Shown in pieces: positions 43,308 through 52,045 of a DNA stretch of 64,000 nt. The position numbers were made by a program, and so were the translations under genes. Numbering within the stretch: position 1 is the first letter of the stretch; each line of letters starts with the position of its first letter. The stretch is taken from the NCBI GenBank assembly GCA_038251405.1, contig JBBSBH010000012.1:1-64000 (forward strand), written 5' to 3'. The notes under the pieces were generated by a model, which saw only the letters and a list, made by a program, of their open reading frames with translations, was not told the DNA's origin and ran no database searches. Origin of the DNA: JADJLQ01 sp038251405 (GTDB lineage: Bacteria; Bacteroidota; Bacteroidia; Chitinophagales; Saprospiraceae).

Positions 43308-44249
43308 TTACATTTCATGCAACTCCCAATAGTTTTGGCTTTCAATCTCCTCTAGAATGGATAGATAAGTCTCGTATCGACTGGTGTGTACCATCCCTTT
43401 CCCAATGTCTGCCTTTACTGCACAACCGGGCTCATTTCTATGAATACAATCACCATATTTACAATTCTTGGCAAGTAGAAAAAATTCTCTGAAATTATGT
43501 GCCACATCCATGGGGCTAAGATTATTAAATGAAAGAGTCTTTATCCCGGGAGTATCTATAAGTTGACCGCCAAAATCTAATGGATACATCTCAGCAAAAG
43601 TAGTGGTATGGGTTCCTTTTCCACTATGCTCTGATATATCTGTAGTGCGCAAATCAAGATGGGGCTGCAAATAATTAATCAGGGTAGACTTACCTACTCC
43701 ACTTTGACCACCTATTATGGTTACTTTATTTGAAAGAATGCTTTTAAGTTTTTCCATTCCTTCCCCGGTGACTGAAGATGTTTTTAAGATCAGATAACCT
43801 ATACCTTCGTAAATACTTTTTAGCTCATCGTATAACTCACTTTCGTACGCTTCAAAAAGATCACTCTTGTTAATAATGATTACCGTAGGAATATTTTGAG
43901 GCTCTGTCATGAGCAGATACCGATCTATGAAACCTTGCTTGAAATTTGGCTGTAGCAAAGTGACTACCAGCATGGCCTGATCAATGTTTGCTGCAATCAT
44001 GTGCAGGTGATGTTTCTGTCTGGGTGATTGTCGTACTATATAATTTTTTCTTGGAAGTATTTTTTTAATCAATCCATTATTATCTTTCTCCAGTTCAAAC
44101 TCTACCTGGTCTCCTACTCCTAAAGGATTGGTCAATATTTTATCATCAAGCCTGAACTTACCTATTATTCGGCATTGAAATATTTCATTTCCCGATTGGA
44201 CTTGATACCAATTACCTGTTGATTTAATCACAATTCCAGTTAGTGCCAT
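43308..44249 (-). CDS. rsgA: Ribosome small-subunit-dependent GTPase A
   Basis: A 313-residue circularly permuted GTPase for 30S maturation: N-terminal OB domain (1-75), G4 motif IIINKSDLFE before the P-loop GGQSGVGKSTLINYL, then G3 DTPGIKTLSF, and a C-terminal zinc site NCKYGDCIHRNEPGC. The length is standard. It follows the GGGPS gene by 7 bp and is probably co-transcribed. Confidence 0.96.
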   Translation of the reverse strand: MALTGIVIKSTGNWYQVQSGNEIFQCRIIGKFRLDDKILTNPLGVGDQVEFELEKDNNGLIKKILPRKNYIVRQSPRQKHHLHMIAANIDQAMLVVTLLQPNFKQGFIDRYLLMTEPQNIPTVIIINKSDLFEAYESELYDELKSIYEGIGYLILKTSSVTGEGMEKLKSILSNKVTIIGGQSGVGKSTLINYLQPHLDLRTTDISEHSGKGTHTTTFAEMYPLDFGGQLIDTPGIKTLSFNNLSPMDVAHNFREFFLLAKNCKYGDCIHRNEPGCAVKADIGKGMVHTSRYETYLSILEEIESQNYWELHEM

Positions 44250-44256
44250 AAAACCT

Positions 44257-45030
44257 TCAGTAGGTCTTTACAAGTTTGAAAGTATGAACCGCATCGGCCA
44301 TTTCATGAATCAAACCCGGATCTTTTTCAAAAGCGTTTCCCACTACTATCAGATCGGCCCCTGACTGTAGATTTGAGCGTACTTTCTCAGGAGTTTTGAT
44401 ACCTCCACCCACGATTATTGGTACTTGTGTATTAGCTGAAACTTTCTCAATAATTTCAGACGAAACCGGGTGCTTTGCTCCACTACCTGCCTCGAGGTAT
44501 ATCATTTTAAGGCCAAGCATTTCACCTGCAAGTGCTGTGCACAATGCAATATCTGATTTATCTGCAGGGATTGGCCTTGAATTACTCATGTAAGAAACAG
44601 TAGTTTCTACACCCCCATCAATGAGAATATATCCAGTAGAAATTATTTCCAATGGACTGACTTTCAGGAAAGGTGCTGAAATCACATGGTGCCCAATCAG
44701 AAGATCTGGATTCCTGCCCGATATCAGTGACAATAAAAGAATAGCATCAGCTTTATCACTTAGTTGAAAGGAATTACCAGGAAACAAAATCAAGGGGATA
44801 TTGCATGCCTGCCGGATAATATCCAGGCAATGATCCAACATATTATTTACTATAAGGCTACCTCCGATCAAAAAATAATCTATACCACTGGCAATAGAAG
44901 ATTTGAGTATTCTATCCAGATTGCCCAGCCTTACTTTGTCGGGATCTATGAGTACTCCAATTTTTTTATCGCCTTGTCTTTTAGCATCAAGGAGAGATGA
45001 ATAAATGGAAAGATTTAGCTTTTTTGTCAT
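44257..45030 (-). CDS. Geranylgeranylglyceryl/heptaprenylglyceryl phosphate synthase (GGGPS/PcrB)
   Basis: A 257-residue TIM-barrel prenyltransferase joining sn-glycerol-1-phosphate to a long polyprenyl diphosphate. Motifs are KIGVLIDPDKV, YFLIGGSLI, YLEAGSGAKHPVS (phosphate/prenyl site) and PIIVGGGIKTPEKVRSN. It is archaeal-type lipid chemistry, known in many Bacteroidota with an unsettled product role. The ATG at 45030 (MTKKLNLSIYSSL) is preferred over a GTG 4 codons earlier. A TACTTTTG box at 45051-45058 lies upstream. Confidence 0.9.
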   Translation of the reverse strand: MTKKLNLSIYSSLLDAKRQGDKKIGVLIDPDKVRLGNLDRILKSSIASGIDYFLIGGSLIVNNMLDHCLDIIRQACNIPLILFPGNSFQLSDKADAILLLSLISGRNPDLLIGHHVISAPFLKVSPLEIISTGYILIDGGVETTVSYMSNSRPIPADKSDIALCTALAGEMLGLKMIYLEAGSGAKHPVSSEIIEKVSANTQVPIIVGGGIKTPEKVRSNLQSGADLIVVGNAFEKDPGLIHEMADAVHTFKLVKTY

Positions 45031-45050
45031 GGTATGAATCACAACCTAGT

Positions 45051-45058
45051 CAAAAGTA
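45051..45058 (-). promoter_or_regulatory. -7 box TACTTTTG upstream of the GGGPS-rsgA operon
   Basis: A perfect TAnnTTTG on the minus strand, 20 nt before the ATG at 45030. Confidence 0.5.
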
Positions 45059-45102
45059 ATTATTAATTGACAAAGTCGGGTAGACAGTTAAAATTAGACA
45101 TT

Positions 45103-45327
45103 TTAATTAAGGGCAGCACGATCATGGAGATAGTCATTAATAGTCAATACCTTACGGGCATCTTCTAACAAATTTTCGGGCACTAACAATCTCACTTCTC
45201 CTAAAAATATATAAGAAGTATCTTTTTGATTGAGTACCTGCACCGGAATGGCATGACTCTCAAGTAGTTGCTGAATCATTTGCGCTTCTATTTCAAAAGG
45301 AGATTCCCAAATTATTACCCAATTCAT
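45103..45327 (-). CDS. DUF2007 family protein
   Basis: A 74-residue protein matching the DUF2007 (putative signal-transducing) fold: WVIIWESPFEIEAQMIQQLLE then SHAIPVQVLNQ and EVRLLVPENLLEDARKVL. The fold is ACT/GlnB-like; its function is unknown. It is a stand-alone gene. Confidence 0.78.
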   Translation of the reverse strand: MNWVIIWESPFEIEAQMIQQLLESHAIPVQVLNQKDTSYIFLGEVRLLVPENLLEDARKVLTINDYLHDRAALN

Positions 45328-45391
45328 ATACTTAATATTAACTTAACATTGGCATTCTTAGATTTATCATAAAATGTAAACAATCTGAAGT

Positions 45392-46039
45392 ATGAATCTA
45401 ACCAAGATACTGACATTTCTCGTACCTAAAAATTCGAAGTTTTTTATACAATTTAATAAAGCAAGTGCTAATCTTATTAAAGCTGGTGATTTGTTACAAA
45501 AAATATTCTCAGACGAGTCCTTTGAGGATCGACTAGAGTACGCTGCTAAGATGCACGAATTTGAGACCTTAGGAGATGAAATTACCCATACCATTTTCAG
45601 CGAACTAAGTGCCAATTTTATTACTCCTTTTGACAGGGAAGACATTCATGAATTGGCTTCCAGCATGGATACGATATTAGACACTATGGATGGTACGGCA
45701 AAAAGGGTTAAGCTATACCAAATGGATGAGTTGAGCCCGGCAGTTGTAGCTTTGGCAAGGCTTGCCAGGGAAGCTATTTTAGAAATCGATATCGCATTAA
45801 AATCTTTAGAAGGCTCTAAAGATCCTGCCCGGGTCCTTTTGGCAATTGATAAAATTGATGATATTGAAAAGCAGGCAGATAATATTCACAATGAAGCCAT
45901 TGCAGAGCTTTTTAGAAACGAAAAGGACGCCATCCAACTGATCAAGAAAAAAGAGATTTTACAAAATCTTGAAAAAGCTGTAGACTTTTGTTTAGATACA
46001 GCCAATGTGATTGAAAGTATATTGATAAAAAACTCATAA
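45392..46039 (+). CDS. DUF47 (PhoU-like) family protein, Pit accessory
   Basis: A 215-residue all-helical PhoU-like protein: FFIQFNKASANLIKAGDLL, HEFETLGDEITHTIFSEL, FITPFDREDIHELASSMDTI, and KIDDIEKQADNIHNEAIAELF. DUF47 proteins are encoded next to PiT transporters and regulate phosphate uptake. The transporter starts 9 bp downstream. Confidence 0.9.
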   Translation: MNLTKILTFLVPKNSKFFIQFNKASANLIKAGDLLQKIFSDESFEDRLEYAAKMHEFETLGDEITHTIFSELSANFITPFDREDIHELASSMDTILDTMDGTAKRVKLYQMDELSPAVVALARLAREAILEIDIALKSLEGSKDPARVLLAIDKIDDIEKQADNIHNEAIAELFRNEKDAIQLIKKKEILQNLEKAVDFCLDTANVIESILIKNS

Positions 46040-46048
46040 AAGTATAGT

Positions 46049-47050
46049 ATGATGACGACTATGCTTGTGGTGATAATTGTTTTAGCACTAGCCTTCGATT
46101 TTGTAAATGGTTTCCATGATGCAGCTAATTCCATAGCTACTGTAGTTTCTACAAGGGTGCTTACTCCATTGCAGGCCGTACTCATGGCGGGCACACTCAA
46201 TTTTGTAGCCTATTTTATTTTCGAATTAAAAGTAGCAGATACTGTAGCTAAGACTGTTCATAGTGAGTATATTACTTTGATGGTAGTTTTGGCAGGGCTT
46301 ATAGCGGCAATCATTTGGAATTTGCTTACCTGGTGGTGGGGCATACCCAGCAGCTCTTCTCATACTTTGATAGGTGGCTTGGCTGGAGCAGGTATTGCTC
46401 GCGCGGGTACATTTGACGCTATAGCAAATGATAAGATAAAACAGATCATGATGTTTATAGTGCTGGCCCCTTTGATTGGTATGTTGGTTGCTTATTTTAT
46501 CTCGTTATTAATGTTATATATTACAAAATGGCTAAAATGGGGTCCAAAACGAGTAGATAAAATTTTTAGAAAATTACAAGTATTGTCTGCGGCTTCTTTC
46601 AGTTTGATGCATGGTGGAAATGATGCCCAAAAAGTGGTAGGTCTAATTGCCGCAGCTATGTTGTCCCAAGGGCTAATTACAGATATGCATGCAATTCCTA
46701 AATGGGTGCCTTTTGCCTGTTATTTAGCAATTGGGCTGGGTACTATGATGGGAGGTTGGCGAATTGTAAAAACAATGGGCCACAAAGTAACAAAACTCAC
46801 TCCCTTTGAAGGATTTGCTGCAGAAACTGCTGGGGCCATAACATTATGGGGTACAGGTATTTCTGGTATCCCGGTAAGCACTACACATACTATTACAGGA
46901 AGTATTATCGGAGTAGGTATGATAAAACGTTTGAGCGCAGTACGCTGGGGAGTTACTATAAATTTATTGTGGGCATGGATCCTTACTATACCGGTATCTG
47001 CATTGATGGGCGCTTTGTTTTATCTTATTGGTAGCCAGTTTCATCCATAA
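46049..47050 (+). CDS. PiT-family inorganic phosphate transporter
   Basis: A 333-residue polytopic membrane protein of about 10 helices. It has the duplicated PiT signatures NGFHDAANSIATVVSTRVLTP (near residue 20) and HGGNDAQKVVGLIAAAM. Further blocks are WWGIPSSSSHTLIGGLAGAG and GISGIPVSTTHTITGSIIGVG. It imports phosphate with H+ or Na+ and forms an operon with the DUF47 gene. Confidence 0.95.
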   Translation: MMTTMLVVIIVLALAFDFVNGFHDAANSIATVVSTRVLTPLQAVLMAGTLNFVAYFIFELKVADTVAKTVHSEYITLMVVLAGLIAAIIWNLLTWWWGIPSSSSHTLIGGLAGAGIARAGTFDAIANDKIKQIMMFIVLAPLIGMLVAYFISLLMLYITKWLKWGPKRVDKIFRKLQVLSAASFSLMHGGNDAQKVVGLIAAAMLSQGLITDMHAIPKWVPFACYLAIGLGTMMGGWRIVKTMGHKVTKLTPFEGFAAETAGAITLWGTGISGIPVSTTHTITGSIIGVGMIKRLSAVRWGVTINLLWAWILTIPVSALMGALFYLIGSQFHP

Positions 47051-47053
47051 AGC

Positions 47054-47854
47054 ATGACCGTATCTGATCTTTTTATATATCCTATCAAATCTTGTGGAGG
47101 TATACGAGTTAAGGATACTTTAGTAGAAAAAAGAGGGCTTGCATTCGATCGGCGCTGGATGCTGGTAGATGAGCGAAATCGATTTATAAGTCAAAGAGAA
47201 AACGCCGCATTGGCTTTACTGGATATCTCCATAGAGAATAACCAATTGATCGTTTCAAAGAGGTTTACCGATCAAAGAATATTAGTCCCTTTATTGACTA
47301 ATACTGAAATCAATGACGCTGAGCGTCTTTCGGTAACTATATGGGAAGATGAATGCCTCTCCATAGAAATTGATAAGAAAATAAGCAATGATTTTTCCCA
47401 ACTCTTAGGCATGACCTGCAAATTGGTGTATATGCCTGAAGACTGCATGAGACAAATAGACGAAAAGTATGCTACTAAAGGCGATATCACATCCTTTAGC
47501 GATGGTTACCCCATCCTGCTGCTTGGTCAGTCAACATTGGATAATCTCAATAATAAATTGGAGACGCCCATTACTATAAATCGATTTAGACCAAACCTTG
47601 TTTTTACAGGTGGTTTCCCACATCAGGAAGATGAGTTTAAAAATTTTCAAATCAATGATGCATTATTTGAAGGCGTGAAACCTTGTAAAAGATGTATTAT
47701 ACCCAATATCGATCAGCATACTGCCCTGGCTGGTAATGAACCTACTGCAACACTTGTAAAATACCGACTTCATGAAAATAAGGTTCTATTTGGCCAAAAT
47801 GTATTGGTGAAAAAAACAGGCACCATTTCATTTGGTGATATAATCCAATTCTAA
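47054..47854 (+). CDS. MOSC domain protein (YcbX/mARC-like)
   Basis: A 266-residue protein with an N-terminal MOSC_N beta barrel (SDLFIYPIKSCGGI, GLAFDRRWMLVD, FISQREN). A C-terminal MOSC domain has FSDGYPILLLGQSTLDNLN, INRFRPNLVFTGGF and the molybdenum-coordinating cysteine in GVKPCKRCIIPNID. It is likely an N-hydroxylated-compound reductase or sulfur carrier using Moco. It starts 3 bp after the PiT stop. Confidence 0.9.
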   Translation: MTVSDLFIYPIKSCGGIRVKDTLVEKRGLAFDRRWMLVDERNRFISQRENAALALLDISIENNQLIVSKRFTDQRILVPLLTNTEINDAERLSVTIWEDECLSIEIDKKISNDFSQLLGMTCKLVYMPEDCMRQIDEKYATKGDITSFSDGYPILLLGQSTLDNLNNKLETPITINRFRPNLVFTGGFPHQEDEFKNFQINDALFEGVKPCKRCIIPNIDQHTALAGNEPTATLVKYRLHENKVLFGQNVLVKKTGTISFGDIIQF

Positions 47855-47888
47855 GGATATCGTTACCTTAAGCCTAATTTGTTTTTAA

Positions 47889-47896
47889 TACCTTTG
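47889..47896 (+). promoter_or_regulatory. -7 box TACCTTTG abutting the DUF819 start
   Basis: A perfect TAnnTTTG ending 1 nt before the GTG at 47898 and 4 nt before the ATT at 47901. If real, the GTG would lie upstream of the transcript's 5' end. Confidence 0.5.
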
Positions 47897-47897
47897 C

Positions 47898-49148
47898 GTG
47901 ATTGATTTCAAGATTGAAAATGATGCCATTATCGGTGGTTTGTTCGCTGTAGTTCTTTGTTTGCTATTTATCGTTTCCGATAGCAAGCACAAGTTTTGGA
48001 CCAGACTTTTTGGAATTGTTCCTCCTTTATTATTTTGTTATTTAATACCTGGATTACTTAATTCATTTAGCATCATCCAAGGTGAATCCTCTTCATTATA
48101 TTCATTTTCAACTAAATATTTATTACCGGCAGCACTAGTACTACTACTTTCTACAGCTAATCTCAAAGCTATATTTGGTTTAGGCAAAAAAGCATTGATT
48201 ATCTTCTTTTCCGGATCCATTGGAATCATTATTGGGGGCCCTATTGCCCTTGCATTGGTAGATAATTTTTCTGTATCCTTTCATACTTTAGCTCAAAACG
48301 AAAGCTATTGGAAGGGATTGGTCACTATTACCGGGAGTTGGATTGGCGGTAGCAGCAGCCAATTAGCATTGAAAGAGATCTACGGCTGTTCTGAAGAGTT
48401 ATTTGTCATCATTCTGGTTATAGATGCTCTGGTGGCAAACATCTGGACAGCATTTTTATTTTATGGTGCAGGTATTACTCAAAAAATAGACCAATGGTTG
48501 AAAGCAGATTCTTCATCAATAGATGCAGTAAGGGAAAACATACTTAAATACAAAGAAACCAAAGACAAACCAGCTGACTTAAAGGATATTTCAATCATCA
48601 TAGCTGTTGGGTTTGGAGGTACTGCAGTAGCTCACGCCTTAAGTGCTTTTATATATAAATTATTTTTACCTCATAAAGAATGGTTGGTTCATCATGGCCT
48701 GGAGCCATTTTCTTCACAATTCCTATGGCTGATTCTAATTTCTACCACTTTGGGGATTGCACTCTCATTTACTCGTATCCGGAAATTGGAAAAGTTGGGT
48801 AGTACAGATTTTGCCACCTATTTTATTTACTTTTTGATTATGACTATAGGGATGAGGCTCAACCTTTTTTCTGTTGGTGCCAATCCGGGACTTTTACTAG
48901 TGGCTATTATCTGGATGTTGATTCATATTATAATAATGATAGCTGTAGCACGATTTATAAAGGCTCCCTTTTTCTTTGTAGCCGTAGGAAGTCAGGCTAA
49001 TATCGGGGGTGTTGCCACCGCTCCGGCCGTTGCCGCTGCTTTCCATCCCTCTTTAGCACCTGTAGGCGTCTTATTGGCAGTCCTGAGTCATGTAATAGGC
49101 ACATATGCCGGACTTATTTCGGCCTGGCTGATGGGTTTTGTAAATTAA
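47898..49148 (+). CDS. DUF819 family membrane protein (YjcL-like)
   Basis: A 416-residue polytopic protein of about 10-11 helices. Family blocks are VLLLSTANLKAIFGLG, FFSGSIGIIIGGPIALAL, ITGSWIGGSSSQLALKEIYG and GSQANIGGVATAPAVAAAFHP. It may be a transporter; the substrate is unknown. The start is odd: GTG at 47898, or ATT at 47901 if the message is leaderless; no ATG is available in this frame near the N-terminus. Confidence 0.87.
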   Translation: MIDFKIENDAIIGGLFAVVLCLLFIVSDSKHKFWTRLFGIVPPLLFCYLIPGLLNSFSIIQGESSSLYSFSTKYLLPAALVLLLSTANLKAIFGLGKKALIIFFSGSIGIIIGGPIALALVDNFSVSFHTLAQNESYWKGLVTITGSWIGGSSSQLALKEIYGCSEELFVIILVIDALVANIWTAFLFYGAGITQKIDQWLKADSSSIDAVRENILKYKETKDKPADLKDISIIIAVGFGGTAVAHALSAFIYKLFLPHKEWLVHHGLEPFSSQFLWLILISTTLGIALSFTRIRKLEKLGSTDFATYFIYFLIMTIGMRLNLFSVGANPGLLLVAIIWMLIHIIIMIAVARFIKAPFFFVAVGSQANIGGVATAPAVAAAFHPSLAPVGVLLAVLSHVIGTYAGLISAWLMGFVN

Positions 49149-49186
49149 CTACTTTGATTTTCACTTTTATTTTTTACCTTAATGCA

Positions 49187-49771
49187 ATGAAATATTTTTT
49201 AATTATTATTTTAATAGTTGGGTTTTCTACCACTACTTTTTCACAAAGTTGGAACAATCTTTTGGTAAGCAATTCATTAGAAGGATGGACAGTACCTGAT
49301 AATAATATATGGTATAAAAACGAAAAGGGTGTATTGCATATTCAAAGCAGTCCCGATCGAAAAGGCTCTATTCTTTGGACCAATAAAAACTATAAAAATT
49401 TTGTTTTTGAAACCAGATTTAAAATGGGGGGAGGTACGGTCGATTCTGGTGTGTTTTTAAGATCAGAAAGTGATCAGGTTCAAATTGGCATAAGTGGCTC
49501 CTTAAAAAGAGATATGACTGCGTCGCCATATATACCTGGTATGGGATATCCTGTAGAAGCCAAGGGAGTAGCTGCGATCCTTAAACCAAAGGATTGGAAT
49601 AAAATAAAAATAGAAATAAAAGACAAGACCTATTCCGTATGGTTGAATAATAAAATGGTGATGACTTACACCTCAGACAAAATACCAGATAGTGGGCCTA
49701 TCGGCATTCAATTACATCCCGGCAAAGACATGCAAATTGATTACAAAAAAATGCGTGTAAAAGAAATATAG
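49187..49771 (+). CDS. Secreted DUF1080 (3-keto-disaccharide hydrolase-like) protein
   Basis: A 194-residue exported concanavalin-like beta-sandwich protein with a signal peptide from the ATG at 49187 (MKYFLIIILIVGFSTTTFSQ). DUF1080 blocks are WNNLLVSNSLEGWTVPD, FVFETRFKMGGGTVDSGVFL, WNKIKIEIKDKTYSVWLNNK and GPIGIQLHPGKDMQIDYKKM. The family hydrolyses 3-keto-glycosides or binds carbohydrate. The frame extends to a TTG 11 codons earlier, which is unlikely to be used. Confidence 0.85.
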   Translation: MKYFLIIILIVGFSTTTFSQSWNNLLVSNSLEGWTVPDNNIWYKNEKGVLHIQSSPDRKGSILWTNKNYKNFVFETRFKMGGGTVDSGVFLRSESDQVQIGISGSLKRDMTASPYIPGMGYPVEAKGVAAILKPKDWNKIKIEIKDKTYSVWLNNKMVMTYTSDKIPDSGPIGIQLHPGKDMQIDYKKMRVKEI

Positions 49772-49823
49772 TTTAAATAAAAAACATTTTTTATCTACAT
49801 TTACGTAGAACTACTTAGTAAGA

Positions 49824-49852
49824 TTACGCTGATCTGATCATAGTAAGCGTAA
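49824..49852. repeat. Inverted repeat TTACGCT-N15-AGCGTAA upstream of the cytochrome gene
   Basis: Seven-base perfect arms with a 15-nt spacer that ends in a TAGTAAG copy; the same TAGTAAG occurs just left of the left arm, 22 bp away. The right arm lies 11 bp before the -7 box. It may be an operator for the cytochrome gene or an upstream terminator. Confidence 0.4.
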
Positions 49853-49862
49853 AACTCTGCAA

Positions 49863-49870
49863 TATCTTTG
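49863..49870 (+). promoter_or_regulatory. -7 box TATCTTTG
   Basis: A perfect TAnnTTTG, 34 nt before the cytochrome ATG at 49905, giving a leader of about 30 nt. Confidence 0.5.
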
Positions 49871-49904
49871 AAACCAATATATTAACTATAAACGCAGTAT
49901 TACT

Positions 49905-50837
49905 ATGAAAATTTTAAAATGGATTGGCATCATTATAGGAGCCGTACTACTAATTGGCCTTATCAGTGCCTTTTATCTCAAATCAAAATTTGAAAATGGA
50001 GCACAAAGGAATTTAACTCCAACTATCACAGAAATCAAAATACTAAATGATAGTGCTTCGCTGGTAAGAGGTAAAGTACTTTCTGTGGAATGTCGCATTT
50101 GCCATGGAAATGACCTTGCAGGCCAGCCCTTTTTTAATGATCCTCAATTAGGATACATGTCTAGCCCTAATCTTACCAGGGCTCTCGGATCAAATACAGA
50201 AAAATATACTGACCAAGATTATATTAGGACTTTGAGACACGGGGCGAAACCAAATGGGCAACCCGTGATGGTGATGCCATCTGAAAGTATCGGACTAATG
50301 AGTGATGAAGATCTGGGCTGTTTAATCGGATATCTGAAGACTGTGGAGAAAGTAGAAAAGCCTCTAGGCTCTACTAATTTTACCATGTTTGCCAAAATAC
50401 TGGCGGGTGCCGGAGCTTTTGGAGATATGTACCCCTATGATATAATAGACCATAATGCTGTGCAATCGATAAAAGCTCCTGAACATTCTACTTCAAAAGA
50501 ATATGGGGCCTATATCACCCGCTATATCGGATGTGCAAAATGTCACGGTGAACATTTTAATGGTGGTGTATCACCTGATCCTATATCCCCTCCACCGACT
50601 AATATCACCCCTACCGGGAATATAGGAAAGTGGAGTCTTGCTCAATTCAAAGAGACTATGCGAGGTGGTAAAACACCGGAAGGCAAAATATTAGAAGATA
50701 AATTTATGCCCTGGTCTGGAATAGCAGCTCATGATGATAGTGAAATTGAAGCATTATATAATTATCTGAAGTCTTTGCCACCATTGCCCAACTCGAAAGA
50801 ATACGAGGCAAAGGCTAAAGAATGGAATAGCAAATAA
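49905..50837 (+). CDS. Membrane-anchored di-heme cytochrome c
   Basis: A 310-residue protein with an N-terminal TM anchor (about 5-24) and two c-type heme sites, CRICHGNDLAG (near 65) and CAKCHGEHFNGG (near 208). Each is followed by a downstream Met in a PxNLTRAL or PPTNITPTG context. The domain architecture resembles the cytochrome subunits of alcohol/sorbose dehydrogenases, so it could accept electrons from a PQQ enzyme such as the one at 34833. It is not in the same operon as that gene. Confidence 0.88.
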   Translation: MKILKWIGIIIGAVLLIGLISAFYLKSKFENGAQRNLTPTITEIKILNDSASLVRGKVLSVECRICHGNDLAGQPFFNDPQLGYMSSPNLTRALGSNTEKYTDQDYIRTLRHGAKPNGQPVMVMPSESIGLMSDEDLGCLIGYLKTVEKVEKPLGSTNFTMFAKILAGAGAFGDMYPYDIIDHNAVQSIKAPEHSTSKEYGAYITRYIGCAKCHGEHFNGGVSPDPISPPPTNITPTGNIGKWSLAQFKETMRGGKTPEGKILEDKFMPWSGIAAHDDSEIEALYNYLKSLPPLPNSKEYEAKAKEWNSK

Positions 50838-50840
50838 TTA

Positions 50841-51389
50841 CTAAGATTTCCTTGCTACCGGGCTTCTATCAGGCAAAGGGAAAGCAGCACTTCCATAATT
50901 GTAAAAGGCAGCATCAGCAGATACTGGCATTTTATAATTATTAATAAATGTTTGAAGAACTTCAATAAGAACCTTTTGATCAATAGATTTCGATCCGTTT
51001 TTTGGAAAGAAGGCAAAATGTTTAATAGTACCATCTCCATTCCAGAATACTGAAAACCAAAACTTAGAACCCTTCAAAGACAAGCCTACTGATTCTGAAA
51101 CAGATTCTAAATCTCCCAACATGTGCAACCATTTGTCATAAGCCAGGTAAACATCGTTTTGGCAAACTTGCAGTAAAGTCTGGTTAGTGGCATTTAACTT
51201 TTCAAAAGGGTCTGTGAACTGTCCAATCATAAATACAGCCGGTAATGTATCACTAGCAACAGTAAAAGAAGGGATATATAAATCCTTTGAATCAGGATTA
51301 GAATTAGCTTGTAATCCTGAGAAAATCAAAATGAATAAAATGGTACAAATCTGTTTCACAAAATATGAAATTATAACTATTCGCATCAT
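50841..51389 (-). CDS. Hypothetical exported protein
   Basis: A 182-residue protein with a signal peptide (MMRIVIISYFVKQICTILFILIF, split; cleavage near GLQANS). The mature part has VCQNDVYLAYDKWLHMLGDLE and FWFSVFWNGDGTIKHFAFFP, a TonB-like-C or plug-type beta pattern seen in uncharacterised Bacteroidota proteins. No firm family is recognised. It is convergent with the cytochrome gene (3-bp gap). Confidence 0.65.
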   Translation of the reverse strand: MMRIVIISYFVKQICTILFILIFSGLQANSNPDSKDLYIPSFTVASDTLPAVFMIGQFTDPFEKLNATNQTLLQVCQNDVYLAYDKWLHMLGDLESVSESVGLSLKGSKFWFSVFWNGDGTIKHFAFFPKNGSKSIDQKVLIEVLQTFINNYKMPVSADAAFYNYGSAAFPLPDRSPVARKS

Positions 51390-51514
51390 TATGCAAGTTT
51401 TTAGACATATTTTAATTTTTATATTTTAAAATTGTGTTTCGTCGAATTCTTTTCCTCTTTTGATATTCTAACATTATTATTGACGGTTCAATCTAACTAT
51501 TTAATTTTACCTTC

Positions 51515-52045
51515 ATGACAATAGACATTTTAGCTGCCCTCATTGCTGTATATGGCTTTTATCTCGGCTTTACCAAGGGTATTGTGAAGACCATATTTGG
51601 CATTGTGTCGATTTTTATAGGATTACTTGCAGCATTGAAGCTTTCCCCTTATTTAGTCAAAGGTCTTGAGAAAGTATCAGGCAGCAATAGTCCACTGATA
51701 TTTCTATTAGGCTTTGCTTTGACTTTCGTATTGACTTTATTTCTAATTCGATTTTTGGGAAATAGATTTGAAGATTTGCTGAAAGCTATCAAGATTAATT
51801 TTTTCAATCAGGTACTTGGTGGTGTGGCGCTTAGTTTGATATTTCTCTTATTATTCAGCTATGGAATGTGGTTTGCTGATCAGGTAAAATTTATTCCCGA
51901 GTCTGCTAAAAAAGCAAGTTACACCTACACAGCATTGACTACTTTGCCAGATAAATCTAGAGCGGCCTTTTCTTATTTAAAACCACTTTTTACTGAGTTC
52001 GCCAGCAAAGCAAAGGAAACCATGGATCGTGTAAAAAATGAGTAG
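51515..52045 (+). CDS. CvpA-family membrane protein
   Basis: A 176-residue polytopic protein with four TM helices and the family start IDILAALIAVYGFYLGFTKGI, then GLLAALKLSPYL and a FLGNRFEDLLKAI loop. CvpA homologues affect colicin production, envelope homeostasis or purine-linked growth. Its end overlaps the next gene by 8 bp. Confidence 0.87.
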   Translation: MTIDILAALIAVYGFYLGFTKGIVKTIFGIVSIFIGLLAALKLSPYLVKGLEKVSGSNSPLIFLLGFALTFVLTLFLIRFLGNRFEDLLKAIKINFFNQVLGGVALSLIFLLLFSYGMWFADQVKFIPESAKKASYTYTALTTLPDKSRAAFSYLKPLFTEFASKAKETMDRVKNE

